DNA of 64,000 nucleotides from Allolobophora icterica (lineage: Eukaryota > Annelida > Clitellata > Crassiclitellata > Lumbricidae): contig OY744610.1 in assembly GCA_963556255.1 (NCBI GenBank), forward strand, positions 16,006,039 through 16,070,038. Reading direction: 5' to 3'. The notes beneath the pieces are model-generated. The model ran no database searches. It had not been told where the DNA came from and worked only from the letters and a program-made list of their open reading frames with translations. This document shows, one piece after another, positions 33,545-47,449 of this stretch (positions are counted from its first letter, which is position 1; each line of letters starts with the position of its first letter). A program made the position numbers and the translations under genes.

Positions 33545-34388
33545 GGGGTCATTGCATAATTACGTAACGCTCGAGGGTGGGTGGGGTCCTTGAAAACGTT
33601 ACGAAACGTTACGTGTGTGGATGGTGTATGGAGATGAACTCTTTTACCAACAGTTTAGTTATAAATGAATTTTAAGTAGGCCTAACATCGAATGACACCT
33701 TATTGAGCTTTTTTAAATTAAAAGTTGAAATTGTGAAGGCTCGGCCCTTCACTGTCTGTATGGCTCTCGTAGGGAACCATTCTGTTCTCCCGTTTGTGTA
33801 AACTGGAAACCGCTGTTCGAATTGGATCTTTCGTAGTTTTACCGTCGGAACAACGTGGTATTTCTCCTTGGATTCCTGATCTTGAAGAACCACTTTAAAG
33901 CTTATTTTACTTAACGGACACGAATTTCAAACATCTAAACTTGATGCCCGACAAAAACTGAGCAATATTTGTATTAATAATCATCGAAGTGCTCAGACTA
34001 AGCAAATAATTAGTTCATATTAATTTTGATTAATTATTAATTAGCAATTCCAATTTAGTTCATGAAACTTTTCAGAGTGTAAAACTTTGACGCAATACTT
34101 TAAGAAACAAAATAATTTGTATTTCAAACATGACTATCATTTATATAAATAAAACGTTCTGTATATTTTAAGCCTACTGTCAAATTCTAATTCACTTACT
34201 ATATTAAATTCGATATAAAATATGAATTATAATTGCTCGTTCACATAGTAAATCTGAAATGATTTTTCGTAACATACGTAACGCTGGGGTGGGTGGCTGA
34301 GTCTAGGGAAACGCTATGATGCGTTACAGGGTGGGTGGGTAGGTCAAAAACGGTCATTTTTGGCGTTACATAATTATGCGATGACCCC
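33545..34388. mobile_element. Harbinger-like MITE with TTA target duplication
   Basis: Ends are GGGGTCATTGCATAATTACG and, inverted, GGGGTCATCGCATAATTATG. TTA flanks both (33542-33544 and 34389-34391). A three-base TTA duplication and G-rich ends fit PIF/Harbinger. The 73-residue frame inside (33672-33893) has no recognised motif. It interrupts the LINE fragment described before. Confidence 0.75.
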
Positions 34389-34439
34389 TTACGTAAATAC
34401 TATACCGCACGAATCAGTCAATGACTCGCCGAAAAATAT

Positions 34440-34518
34440 TCCAGGTTGTCAAAGTGTCTCCCCCCTCAAGCGGCCGCCCGGTGCGACCGCACCCCCTTTT
34501 ACCCCCACGCGCTGCCAC
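34440..34518 (-). mobile_element. Solo right-type end of the hAT family at 7062-8612
   Basis: Read inward from the right it begins CAGTGGCAGCGCGTGGGGG and then GGGTGCGGTCGCACCGGG, close to the right end of the hAT element at 7062-8612. No partner end was found to the left, so this is a truncated copy. Confidence 0.5.
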
Positions 34519-34705
34519 TGTCACTACTTGAAATAATATTTTTTCCTCTAATATTCGTACTTCTCTCAATAGCTTTACAAGTGTGCCACGTAACAGCATT
34601 TACATTTTGATATTTAAGTAAATACTTTAAAAGTGTGTGAACCGGGAATTGTTCAAAGTTAGATTTGGTAAAGTCAGAGCATGCCCAAGGTAATTCTATA
34701 CTTAC

Positions 34706-35168
34706 TGTTGCCTGACTTGAGATTTCCGTGAACGATGGACTGTTCATGCAAGTATAACATTCCATTGGCTATCTGTTCAGCCCAATCTATAACACGAGAG
34801 TAAGGAAGAGGCGATGTCTGCGATCGTAGAGCCTTTGTCAGGGTTCCTCCACTGGCGTATTCCATCACAATATATAACGAAGATGAAGAGTGATCAATAT
34901 GCAACAACTTGATCAGGTTACGATGATCAAGGTCACTCCACACTTCCAAGTTTTCCATTAGCTGATCCGAATACCTTTTTCCTGTGTGCTGATACTTTGA
35001 GTCACTTGAACTCTTAATTACGATTTGTTTGAAAGCGAACAAAGTACTCTTCCAAAGACAAGGACCGTAGACATCTCCAAAGACCCCTCTTCCGATGAGC
35101 TTTGTCACAGGGATCTGCTCTTCAAAGTTTATGTAAGAAAAAGGAGAATATTCTTCAGCAGAAGCCAT
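34706..35168 (-). CDS. Kinase B exon 1: TKL-like pseudokinase N-lobe and catalytic loop
   Basis: The exon is open from ATG for 154 codons to a phase-1 donor, CAACA|GTAAGT. Residues 26-34 are GRGVFGDVY (glycine loop), Lys47 in FAFKQIV is the ATP lysine, 102-107 MEYASG is the hinge and 127-140 VIDWAEQIANGMLYLHE leads to the catalytic loop. This reads IVHGNLKSGN (145-154), where active kinases have HRDLKxxN, so the catalytic base Asp is Asn. The fold appears kept but not the chemistry. It is the intact paralogue of the exon at 13307-13765. The next exon was not found to the left; mobile elements fill that space. Confidence 0.82.
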
Positions 35169-35789
35169 TTAGAACATCTACTCGATGTTATATGCGTTAT
35201 TAGAGCAATTCTAAAACAGAATTTCAGATATAATGAAAATTATAATTTTATTTTAATGTTTCCTATAGAGATACATGAATTAGTTTACCTGGAGCAAGCT
35301 ACACAAACTCACACTATTTCTGCAGCAACACAGAGCTGCTCAAACTACATGCGCTATATAAACTCTATCATTTAGCAACATTTCAGGTTTGACCAAGAAA
35401 ACTGCAACCATATCAAAACTCTCCTCCTTTAGCATTTTTAGAAACACATTCTATTTGTAGCATAACGCAACAACCTCTCACTGTAACTGCCTCCTTCAGT
35501 AGAAGTTACATAGCTGGATAACTAGAACGAACTCTTGTTTACTCGGCCATATTTGCCGTTCGTTTTAATTGCATGCAGATAATAAAATGTGCCTGGGCTT
35601 GTATAAATGCAGATAGCAGGCTTCCTCTTCGAACTTGCTAATGCGACAGTTGACAATCATATAAACCATAGCAATATCACATCGTCCTAATTTGTATTTG
35701 TATTTCGCACACTAGCTCTGATTAGTTTATTTGCTGTGGGAATTCGCCAGGTTCGGCTTTATATTTTATATAAAATACGTACACATAGG

Positions 35790-35790
<1 letters not shown>
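35169..35790 (-). promoter_or_regulatory. Upstream region of kinase B, first part
   Basis: No gene is seen. Blocks such as AAACTCTCCTCCT, TTCAGTAGaAGTTACATAGC and ATTTGCCGTTCGTTTTAAT match the region upstream of kinase A in the same order. The similarity stops where the AT repeat begins and resumes beyond it near 49430. Confidence 0.55.

Positions 35791-35872
<82 letters not shown>
35791..35872. repeat. (AT)n, left border of the transposon chain
   Basis: About 80 bases of AT repeat next to the end of element A. Confidence 0.95.
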
Positions 35873-35875
<3 letters not shown>

Positions 35876-36339
35876 TGTGGTCCAAAAAAATAAAGTTCAA
35901 GCTAGAAACCAGGACACCCTCTAAGTTTTTTAGACCTGTCAATAGTATTATTGAGATAAAATTTCAGCTTCCTATTCCAACTGGAAGATGGTGCTCAGTG
36001 ACATATAAATATTACCATAATTATAGTAGTATTTGCTGTAAATCTTGATGCCGTATAACCTGGTCAACATTTGTCATGGAGATGAGCTTGAAATAGTTTC
36101 ATTTGTGCTATCATACTTACTTACTTACTTACTTACTTACTGGTACTTGGAATAAAAAAAGTGCACAGTTCTTGTTGAAGGTCATGGTGCCCACTTACTG
36201 TGTTTTTGGCTGACATGTTTTCAGAAGTGAAATTTTACATTACAATTGCTGCAGTGCTTGGCTGTGATCCTTCTGCCCTGCCACTTTGAACCATCCACAG
36301 AGTGCGTAAGAAAGCCAGGATGCAGCATGCTGAAGCCGT

Positions 36340-38021
36340 AAGATCTGAATTTGTACCAGTTTAGCCACTGGTACTATACTGGGTTGGGAAAACCTCTGCC
36401 TAAGATCTTTGGAGCAGGAAATGTTGACCGCCTGCCAGTGCTGGTTTCAGGTGGTGGTGTGGATAAGCTCCTCTTTGTGCCCAAATTAGCCTTTGGGACA
36501 GGATACAATGAATTCATGGTCGTTCATATTCTTCTGAAGTTGTGAAAACTCACAGTTGACAAGGTTCAAGCCTTGAGCTTTGATACATAGTCTGTCAACA
36601 CTGGGCATTTAAACGGAATGTGTGTTCTGCTGGAAGACAAATAGGCTGAGAGCTCCTGTGGCTGGGCTGCCGTCTTTATGTAATGGAATTGATTTTAGCC
36701 AAAGTATTCACCTTGTGCTGCAGTCCATCTGTTCACCATAAATCCCAATCTTCAAGATATTTAACCCCTTTCGTGTGGAATTAAATTTTTCTTAACCCGC
36801 CGTCCTTGTGGAATTATTTCTCCCCAAATTTTTTTTTAGTTATTTCTTGTTTGACTTCACTAAATTGTTCCAATATGAATGATTGTTCCAAAATCCAAGT
36901 AAAAGTCTCACAAAGTTATTTTTTCTTCAGAAATGTCTATTAGTGTGATATACTTCAAAGGCTAATAAAAACGTAATATTACGTTCCGCACAATGACGCT
37001 CGGTTTGGCGCAAACGTAATATTACGTTCCGCACACGAAAGGGGTTAAAGCTGCTGGGAAGGTGTGACACGTGTCAACTTCCGAGGACTGGAAGTCATAT
37101 CCGGCTCTAAAGACCCCCATGAAACAGCATCAGTTTTCGCAAGGAGTTTGCTGAAAGAAAGTCAGATTCAGAGACCAGAGACGACTACCAAGAGCTCGTT
37201 GACACTAACAGTGGTTGTCCTTGGAAGTCAGCCTTCAATAATTCACTGGAGAGCCCTGGGCCAATTCACCATGCACATTGGATGGCCAAGTTACTGTATG
37301 CAATCAAAATCTACCTTCTTTCGCGATCAACCTGATGTACTCAAGAAGAAACTCAGATTCATTGATTTTTGAAGTTTGGTGCCCTGATTATGCAAAGGCA
37401 TGGACAAAGGCCCTTGCTGCTGAAGCTCCAGAACAAGATCTGTCACTTTGGATTGGTCTAGGACAATATGAGTTTATTTACTGTGAGATCAGCATTGCTG
37501 CCAGGAAGGTCCTAGAAAACCACTTGTGGTACCTTTCAGATGAGGCTGTAGTTCCTATAACAGATAAAGTGAAGACTGTCGACAGAATGACTGCAAGACC
37601 AACTTCCTGTAACAGATCAAATGAAGATTGTCGACAGCATGACTGCAAAGCCTGGTGAAAGAAGGTGAGAGCTGATGCTACGGTACTGAAGGAGGGGTTT
37701 TGGGTGATTATACAACTCGGTGAGCATTAACTCTACTGTTATGCCTGAAGATGAGTGATTCCTTTGTTACACTTCCACCAGAGTAATGGATCCAGAATAA
37801 GGATCACAAGCAAGGTAGAGAGATAATTCAGCAGTTGAGAGTGGTGAATGACGCGGCTGAGAGGGTGTGAAGTTCTTCGAGGAATTCTACCGACTCATCA
37901 CCAATGATGAAGAAGAAAAGCAGTTTCTTCTCCAAGTGGTCGAGGCAAATAGAAAAGCTGTTCTCACTCACACAACAAAGAAGCCTGCTGTCGACGCAGT
38001 GCTTGCAAAGCCTTGCAGTTT
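36340..38021 (+). pseudogene. Transposase-like gene of copy A, multiply broken
   Basis: Blocks in order are: VDRLPVLVSGGGVDKLLFVP (about 36425), SVNTGHLNG and LLEDK with ELLWLGCRL (36590-36680), DDYQELVDT (about 37180), PIHHAHWMAKLLYAIKIYLL (about 37265), DLSLWIGLGQYEF, RKVLENHLWYLSDEA and, at the end, VVNDAAER with NDEEEKQFLLQVVEANRKA (about 37840-37960). The same blocks in the same order are found in copies B, C and D, which shows they come from one protein. A D...N...G...CRHH pattern resembles the RNase-H-like core of hAT transposases. I cannot name the family with certainty. Confidence 0.7.
36765..37044. mobile_element. piggyBac-like MITE inside copy A
   Basis: TTAA flanks the element (36761-36764 and 37045-37048). 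The ends are CCCCTTTCGTGTGGAA and, inverted, CCCCTTTCGTGTGCGGAA. Near the right end AAACGTAATATTACGTTCCG occurs twice. No coding capacity. Confidence 0.85.
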
Positions 38022-38439
38022 CTAGAGTCAAAGACGGTAACGGGTGTTGAAATTAGAAAATAAGAAAAATCGACATTCGATATTCATGGATTGGACGATG
38101 TTTTTTGACATTTTTGGACATTTCCAATTCATTAAACCTACTGAAACTTCACAGTTCCATCTCGCTAACTGTTCTTGTATCATATATGTTGTCAAATTAC
38201 AGTAATATTTGATCAATCTAGAAATAAAATGCATTTGTATGCTCGACAAATTTATTTCTGCAATTAATGTGTATTTATCGGTATATGACAAAGTAACACA
38301 GTCCGTGAGCATCGTCTTCCATTTGGAATAAGAAGCTGAAATTTTGTCTCAATAATACTATTGATGGGTCTAAAAAACTGAGAGGGTGTCCTGGTTTCTA
38401 GCTTGAACTTTATTTTTTACCATGTATCCGTGAACCACC

Positions 38440-38442
<3 letters not shown>

Positions 38443-38515
<73 letters not shown>
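38443..38515. repeat. (AT)n between copy A and the Helentron-like element
   Basis: About 70 bases of AT repeat. Confidence 0.95.
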
Positions 38516-38516
<1 letters not shown>

Positions 38517-38560
38517 TAGCTGGATTATCCGGCGTTGCCCGGGGTTATAAGTTTCACACG

Positions 38561-38611
38561 ACCACCACCAGCAGCAGCACCACCACCACCACCACCACCA
38601 CCACCACCACC

Positions 38612-38670
<59 letters not shown>

Positions 38671-38671
38671 C
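38561..38671. repeat. (ACC)n then (AAC)n triplet repeats
   Basis: About 65 bases of ACC/CAC repeat change into about 45 bases of AAC repeat. Long single-residue frames here are by-products. Confidence 0.95.
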
Positions 38672-38694
38672 GACTGCTTGGCAATCTTGGCAAT

Positions 38695-39335
38695 CGCCCT
38701 CTGGCGGCGACTGCTTCGCAGTCTTGGAGGCTCTTGTGGCGTCTGCCGACCTGTGGCGGAGACTGCTTCGCAGTCTTGTAGACACCTTCTGGCATCTAGC
38801 TACCTCTGCCTTGGAGTGACTGCTTCGCAGTCGCCCTCTGGCGGCGACTGCTTCGCAGTCTTGGAGGCCCTTGTGGCGTCTAGCGATGTCTGGCGGAGAC
38901 TGCGAAGCAGTCTTGTAGACGCCTTCTGGCGTCTAGCGACCTCTGCCATGGAGTCACTGCTTCGCAGTCTTGGAGGCCCTTGTGGCGTCTGGCGACCTGT
39001 GGCGGAGACTGCTTCGCAGTCTTTTAGACGCCTTCTGGCATCTAGCTACCTCTGCCTTGGAGTGACTGCTTCGCAGTCGCCCTCTGGCGGCGACTGCTTC
39101 GCAGTCTTGGAGGCCCTTGTGGCATGTGGCGACCTGTGGGGGAGACTGCTTCGCAGTCTTGTAGACGCCTTCTGGCGTCTAGCGACCTCTGCCGTGGAGT
39201 GACTGCTTCGCAGTCGCCCTCTGGCGGCGACTGCTTCGCAGTCTTGGAGGCCCTTGTGGCGCCTGGCGACCTGTGAGGGAGACTGCTGCTTCGCAGTCTC
39301 CCGTGGACTTACTGCTTCGCAGTCGAAGAGGGTGA
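38695..39335. repeat. Array of about 14 perfect hairpins, GACTGCTTCGCAGTC
   Basis: The 15-base palindrome GACTGC-TTC-GCAGTC occurs about 14 times at spacings near 28, 50 and 55 bases, separated by variants of TTGGAGGCCCTTGTGGCGTC and TAGACGCCTTCTGGCGTCTA. Near 38897 one copy has the loop inverted (GACTGCGAAGCAGTC) while the stem is kept. A larger unit starting AGTGACTGCTTCGCAGTCGC repeats at about 38815, 39060 and 39198. Confidence 0.92.
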
Positions 39336-39549
39336 ACCGGGCGTTGGCGTGTTAAAGAAAACGCCAGAAATCTAGCCCTCACTGCCGGTCTGTAGTCGGC
39401 CTCGCCCTTAGTAAAGCAGACTGGTTGTTTGATATACTGTAAATAATTTAGATCTTTGTCTTTGAACATACATGTTGCGTTAAAATTTTGCTGTAAAACG
39501 ATGAATATACTTCGAATCGATCGTCATTAAATTTTGTGCGAAAGTAAAC

Positions 39550-39668
39550 AACTTATGCGCATTATTAATGACGTTGGGGAATACCGGCGCCATAAATTGA
39601 ACCGCGGTGTCGTTATGCGCATTATTAATGACGTTGGGGAAGACCGGCGCCATAAATAGAACCGCTTG
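39550..39668. repeat. 60-base tandem duplication
   Basis: TTATGCGCATTATTAATGAC with GTTGGGGAAnACCGGCGCC occurs at about 39553 and 39613, almost identical. Confidence 0.85.
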
Positions 39669-39897
39669 GCAGTGGAATAGGCGAGCTTGCGCGTGATGGA
39701 CTGTCTGGTGGGTAGAGTTTTGGGGCATTTTCACCATGGTAGGGGTGAAAACGGGGGACGTGAACCCCTCCACTGGGTGTCCGAAGCCGAGGCCGACACA
39801 GTAGTGAAGGTTTCGAGTGAAAAGGTGCAAAATTGTAGAAGTTAATCCCGGTCAAACAGACAGACAGACAGACAGACACACACACACATAATTCTCG

Positions 39898-39900
<3 letters not shown>

Positions 39901-39942
<42 letters not shown>
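39901..39942. repeat. (AT)n before copy B
   Basis: About 42 bases of AT repeat. Confidence 0.95.
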
Positions 39943-39945
<3 letters not shown>

Positions 39946-42194
39946 GGTGGTCCTCAAGGCTATATAAAAAATAAAGTTTTGAAAATGTATTATTGTACCC
40001 TTTTATTCTGTTATGCTTCATGTAGCAGTGATTCCTACCAAGTTTTTTGGAAATCGCACAGCATTTAAAGGTCGCTCAACTAAGTCAAATTTCTTGAAAT
40101 CACTTTTGTATTAAATGCATTGCCGGTTTCATATTCACACCGGTGCAACTGATGCTTTGATTGTAAAACTGTAAGATGTAATTGAATAACTTAGTACATG
40201 CTATTTTAATTTACATACTTATTTAATTTGTTGATTTACATCATAGCCCATCTTGTTGCAAAATGAAAGTTTTCTTAAATTTTAAGACAAATTGTTTAAA
40301 TAAAACCTTTTGTCTAAAGTTAGTCACATATTCTGAGTTTGCAATCAATCGAGACTCAATTTGCAGAGCCAGGATTGCAAACCACAGTCAGATTGCTGGT
40401 AGAGTTAAACTCGAATTGAGTAGGCGAGATGTACCAGTATGTACCTCTAACAGTACATTATGATGGGAAGGTCCTTCCAGACATTACCGGAATAGAGTTA
40501 GTTGATAGATTGCCAGTACTGTCTCAGGATACGAAGTAGATCAATAATTATTACTCGGAGTGCCAAAGTTGAATTTTGGTACCGGTGAAGAAGCCAATCA
40601 ACCTGTTGTGAGTGTGTTATGAGTGTGTTGCAGGATTGGGGGTGAGGAGGGGAGTGGCAGACAGGGTCAAAGCGATGTTCGTCGATATTATATGGCATCA
40701 AATACACGATATCGAGCAGGACCATGTTCTCTACTCGAGACTAAACTTGAAAAAGACCTTCTGCATCCTGCTTATCGGCACCATGTGCACCAAGCCATCC
40801 TTGGTGGTGTTTTCAAACATTCATTTGGACCTTCAAGTGGTCCAGATATCAAGTGCTCCAAAAAGGCACTTTTAAGCGGTTCTCTGAGAACTGGCAATAG
40901 ATGGATACAGATAACTTAAAGACAGCACTTCAAGATTCGAAATGTTCAGAAATTCTGGCAGCGCACAGCATCTCAGACTTTATATTATATGCAATTAAAT
41001 TTGCCAAGAAAGCTTTACAATTTAGCAACGAGCCTTGAGATGACTACCGCGAACTATTTGAACTCACTGTCATCTTTCTTGGTGGTATTCCACCACGTTG
41101 AATCCGATTTATGGCACCGGTGCAGTGAATCAAGCCAGATGGATGGCAAAGATATTGTATTCCATCAAAGTCTGAATGTTCAGAGAGCAATTCCGACTCA
41201 AAGTCCGGGAAGAAAGTCACTTAGAGACGTCGGCCTCTTTGCTAGTCTGGTATACACAGAAGCATGAATTTCTTTTCACAACCCGATTACATCGCCTTCC
41301 AATGACCTTCGGATTCTGAAGTCTCTCTTGAAGTACAAGGAGATGAATGACATCATTTCTGCAGCAGCCACCAAGGCTTTTTCTAGGCACTTGTAGTATG
41401 TGAGTGAGGAGATAGTGGCCGTGGCCTTTTTTGACCATGGAATAAAGCGAAAGATGGTCATGGCACTTCAAAATCCAGGGCCAAACACCGAAGAAACCCA
41501 TTTAAGTGCAGATGAGAAGTATTGAGAACTGCCCAGCAAGTTCCGAACTGAAACTGATACTGAGCAATTTGAGGAAAATGATGAATTTCAGAATACGAAA
41601 CACAGTACACAAAGTCTCAGGGTTGTAAACGACATTTGCCAAGCAGGGTGTAAAACTCATCCTAAATTCAACTCATCCATCATTAAGAATGAAGAGCAAA
41701 ACAATACCTATTGAAGGTTGTATCTGAGCACAGAGGTCAGTGCCCTGAGGCAAAGAAGTCTGTGCTACTGCTGGGACTCCAACAATCTAAAACTCTCTAA
41801 AACCATTGTGCAGAAATTGTTCAGTAATTGGCAGTATTTACAGTAACTTTCTATTACTTTAAGACTAAATGCTTGACTTTAGGCCCCTATATCAATAAAA
41901 CAAATAAACGCATCGCTTATCACTCAGTCTCCTAGAGTCTAAATTGTTCAGTTTGTGGCTTTGATTTTAAAAAGTCTTTGTTAATATTTTGATATGCTGA
42001 TTGTTTATTTTTCGGCATTATGAAGACTGAAGAACAATATTATCAAGAATAGTGAAAAGTCATGAGCACTGAGCGACCTCTAAATATCAATCAATAAAGA
42101 TAAAATTTGACACTTATTCATTACTAGGGCAAGGTAACAAATTGACAGGGTACCATAAAGGAAATAACAACTTTTATTTTTGAGGACCACCCTA
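39943..42194 (+). mobile_element. hAT-like transposon, family A-E, copy B
   Basis: Ends TAGGGTGGTCCTCAA and, inverted, TAGGGTGGTCCTCAAAAATA. AT repeats flank both. A broken transposase related to copies A, C and D lies inside on the plus strand. Confidence 0.85.
40420..41810 (+). pseudogene. Transposase-like gene of copy B, multiply broken
   Basis: Blocks are: HYDGKVLPDITGIELVDRLP (about 40455), LLETKLEKDLLHPAYRHH and ILGGVFKHSFGPSSGPDI (about 40730-40850), ELFELTVIFLGGIP-like (about 41055), QARWMAK-like and SIKV (about 41135), EEIVAVAFFD (about 41405) and NEEQNNTY (about 41690). Their order equals that in copies A, C and D. Many frameshifts and stops interrupt it. Confidence 0.7.
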
Positions 42195-42198
42195 ATAT

Positions 42199-42279
<81 letters not shown>
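42195..42279. repeat. (AT)n between copy B and LINE6
   Basis: About 85 bases of AT repeat with one slip near 42209. Confidence 0.95.
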
Positions 42280-42282
<3 letters not shown>

Positions 42283-44220
42283 TAACCTAGCGAGTAAAAT
42301 TCAGGATCCAACTTGTTCGTTCGAGGATTACTTGCCTCCCTCCCGCCTTAATTCAATGGGACTGACCTTAACCTCCCCAGAAGAGGTTATAAAAATTGGG
42401 CAGACCTAAAAAAAACTCACTCCAAGGAATTGGATGACATCGATCCTTATATTGCTACCCAAAATTTACCTCTGGTAGTATACCCCCTAACCGACATAAT
42501 TAATTGCTCCCTCCGAAATGGAATAGTTCCTGAATCACTAAAAATTGCAAAAATAACACCAATCTTTAAAAAGGGCGACAAAGAAGATCTTACAAATCAT
42601 AGGCCAATATCAGTACTTCCCTACTTCGCTAAATATTTTGAGAAAATTATGTATGGTAGGATTAGTAATTATATAAATAAAGCTAATATAATACATTCCT
42701 CGCAACACGGGTCTAGACAGGGACACTCCACCTCTATGGCACTACTGGAAATGGAAGAAAGGATTTCAAAAGCCATAGATAACAATGAATATTCAGTAGG
42801 AATATTTATAGACTTAGCGAAAGCATTTGATACGGTGGATCATAGTATACTTTAAAAAAATTAGCAATCTATGGCATAAGGGGGTTGCAACTAAAATGGT
42901 TCCATAGTTATTTCCAAAACAGAGCTCAACAAGTTATGTGTAATGGCGTAATGTCAGATAGTAGAGACATTACCTATGGCGTCGCTCAGGGCTCAAACCT
43001 TGGACCGCTCTTATTTCTTTTATGTAGTAATGATTCAGCAAACGTCTCTAATACTATGTACCTTATTTTGTTTGCGCACGATACCAATATTTTCTATTCA
43101 AACAGTTCTTGGGTATCCCTCATGGAAATTATCAACCAGGAACTAATAAGTATCAGTAGATGGTTTGCAGCGAATAGACTAACGCTTAACATCGAGAAGA
43201 CCAATTTTACACTATTTAAATCACATAGGAAAATTAGTCCAGTAGATATAGAATTGAAAATTGATGAAGCCCCTATTACACAAGTTGATTCCACAAAATT
43301 TTGGGTGTATTTGTGGACCAACATCTGAATTGGAAAGAACATATCAACTACACCTCACGCAAAATTGCTAAAAGTATAGGGGTTCTATCTAGAATATCCT
43401 ATTTACTACCCAAGGACATTAGATTAAATCTATACTACTCCCTAATATATCCTTACTTAAACTATTGCAACATGATATGGGCATCTACCTATGAGTCCAG
43501 ACTATACAAGTTAACGACTTTGCAAAAAAAGGCGGTGAGAATAATAAACGGATCTCCTCGAAACACAAGCTCTGGTCCAATATACAAAGACCTAAACATA
43601 TTGAAAATCAACCAAATTAGAACGATGCAAATAGCGGATTTTATATACCAATATGAGCAGAACCTACTCCCTGTTTCATTTAAGGGATACTTTACCTTAG
43701 GATCCCATATACACGCACATAATACTAGGAGTGCTACTGAGTACCGTCCAATAAGAACCCGTACCAACACAAGGGAATTTTGTATCAAATCCTCAGGACC
43801 GCAGTTATGGAATGAAATACCACTTGCAATCAGACTCTCGAAAAGTAGATTTGAGTTCAAAGCCAGTTTACGAAGACACCTGGGAAAAACGCAACCACTC
43901 CCCTAGCAGCGCCACCGGGCCACTCCTGAAGGGTCCACATCATTGGAGTGTGTACGCACCGGGGCCGGGCCAGGAGGCATTACTTAAGGAATTTAGTTAA
44001 GATTAGTTAAGATTATTCATAGAATTAATCCAAGGAAAACCAGCCATACATCTAGATGCTGTTACGTGGATGCTAGCTAGGGTGACCCCGCTTAGCGGGA
44101 TTGTATCCCTTTGGGGCCGCCCATTGCTATCAATAGCTAGTATAAGTCCAATTGTGCTTAAAAGTTGGAATTGTGATTTTGTTGTTATTGGTCGCAATAA
44201 ACTTTTACTGATTTCTGATA

Positions 44221-44221
<1 letters not shown>
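42280..44221 (+). mobile_element. 5'-truncated CR1-like LINE (LINE6, same family as LINE2)
   Basis: The copy starts in the linker before the reverse transcriptase and ends in a 3' untranslated part with CCCCGCTTAGCGGG and a TGATTTCTGATATCTGATAT tail that runs into the next AT repeat. AT repeats on both sides hide any target duplication. Confidence 0.85.
42290..43906 (+). pseudogene. LINE6 reverse transcriptase, broken and with a changed active site
   Basis: Three open stretches follow: up to 42855 (RPISVLPYFAKYFEKIMYGR, FIDLAKAFDTVDHSIL), 42885-43328 and 43301-43906 (HLNWKEHIN, LYYSLIYPYLNYCNMIW, SGPQLWNEIP). An indel in an A run near 42855 and another near 43300 shift the frame. The active-site box is LFAHDTNIF in place of FADD, and the PQGS block reads GVAQGSNLGP. 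The enzyme is dead. Confidence 0.88.

Positions 44222-44305
<84 letters not shown>
44222..44305. repeat. (AT)n between LINE6 and the hAT derivative
   Basis: About 84 bases of AT repeat. Confidence 0.95.

Positions 44306-46863
<2,558 letters not shown>

Positions 46864-46949
<86 letters not shown>
46864..46949. repeat. (AT)n between copies C and D
   Basis: About 86 bases of AT repeat. Confidence 0.95.
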
Positions 46950-46953
<4 letters not shown>

Positions 46954-47449
46954 GTGGTCCAAAAAAGTAAAATTTAGAAATTTGTTTCTCCACATGGCTG
47001 CCCTTGTTACATGTAATATTGTGGATTTTGTGACAAATTTTGAAGTCAATCTGAGAATATTTAGGGGTCGCTATGAATTATCACTTTTTGGATAAACAGC
47101 GAAAAACAGCAAATAATGAGTTAATTTTGATAATTGCATCCTTGTGTTATTTTTATTTTTTGACATTCAGTAATAGGATGTGAACAATAAGAAAACAATT
47201 GAAAAACTGTTAACTGGTTTCCTAAAATGTTAACAGTAAGAAGCATTAGTTTTGAAAGTAGTCTTTAAGATAAAAGTTACTATTGACATTGACACGAATG
47301 AATGCAGAACGAATGCAACATTTAAAAACTGGTTAAATGTAGTTTGTCAAGTCTGAAGTATAGAGTGTGGGTATGCAACTATTCGCAGCAACCGTTTAGG
47401 CCTACAATTTTTTTCTTTTAGTGATCATCAGCTGTCAAGGCTGCTTTGA

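Larger units (their letters stand above)
35873..38442 (+). mobile_element. hAT-like transposon, family A-E, copy A
   Basis: The ends are TAGTGTGGTCC and, inverted, TAGGGTGGTTC, followed on both sides by a shared inner part of about 100 bases (ATAAAGTTCAAGCTAGAAAC, CAGGACACCCTC, TCAATAGTATTATTGAGA). Both ends sit in AT repeats, so a target duplication cannot be read, but relative E has one of 8 bases. The interior carries a broken transposase on the plus strand and a nested piggyBac-like MITE. A TTAC repeat lies at 36117-36141. Confidence 0.85.
38516..39900 (-). mobile_element. Helentron-associated element with a hairpin array
   Basis: On the minus strand the element starts near 39900 (AAGCGAGAATTATGTGTG), passes a GTCT repeat (39857-39878) and ends at 38516 with a CCGGGCAACGCCGG hairpin region, ATAATCCAG and CTAG followed by T. 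This is the same layout as the elements at 5511 and 57466. The inside holds triplet repeats, an array of hairpins and a 60-base duplication, but no Rep-helicase gene. Confidence 0.65.

Noticed and set aside
33672..33893. 73-residue frame as a Harbinger gene
   Set aside because: It lies in the MITE but shows no DDE or Myb-like motif.
38695..39335. CRISPR-like array, because short palindromes recur at regular spacing
   Set aside because: The spacers are themselves repeats, there are no cas genes and the genome is animal.
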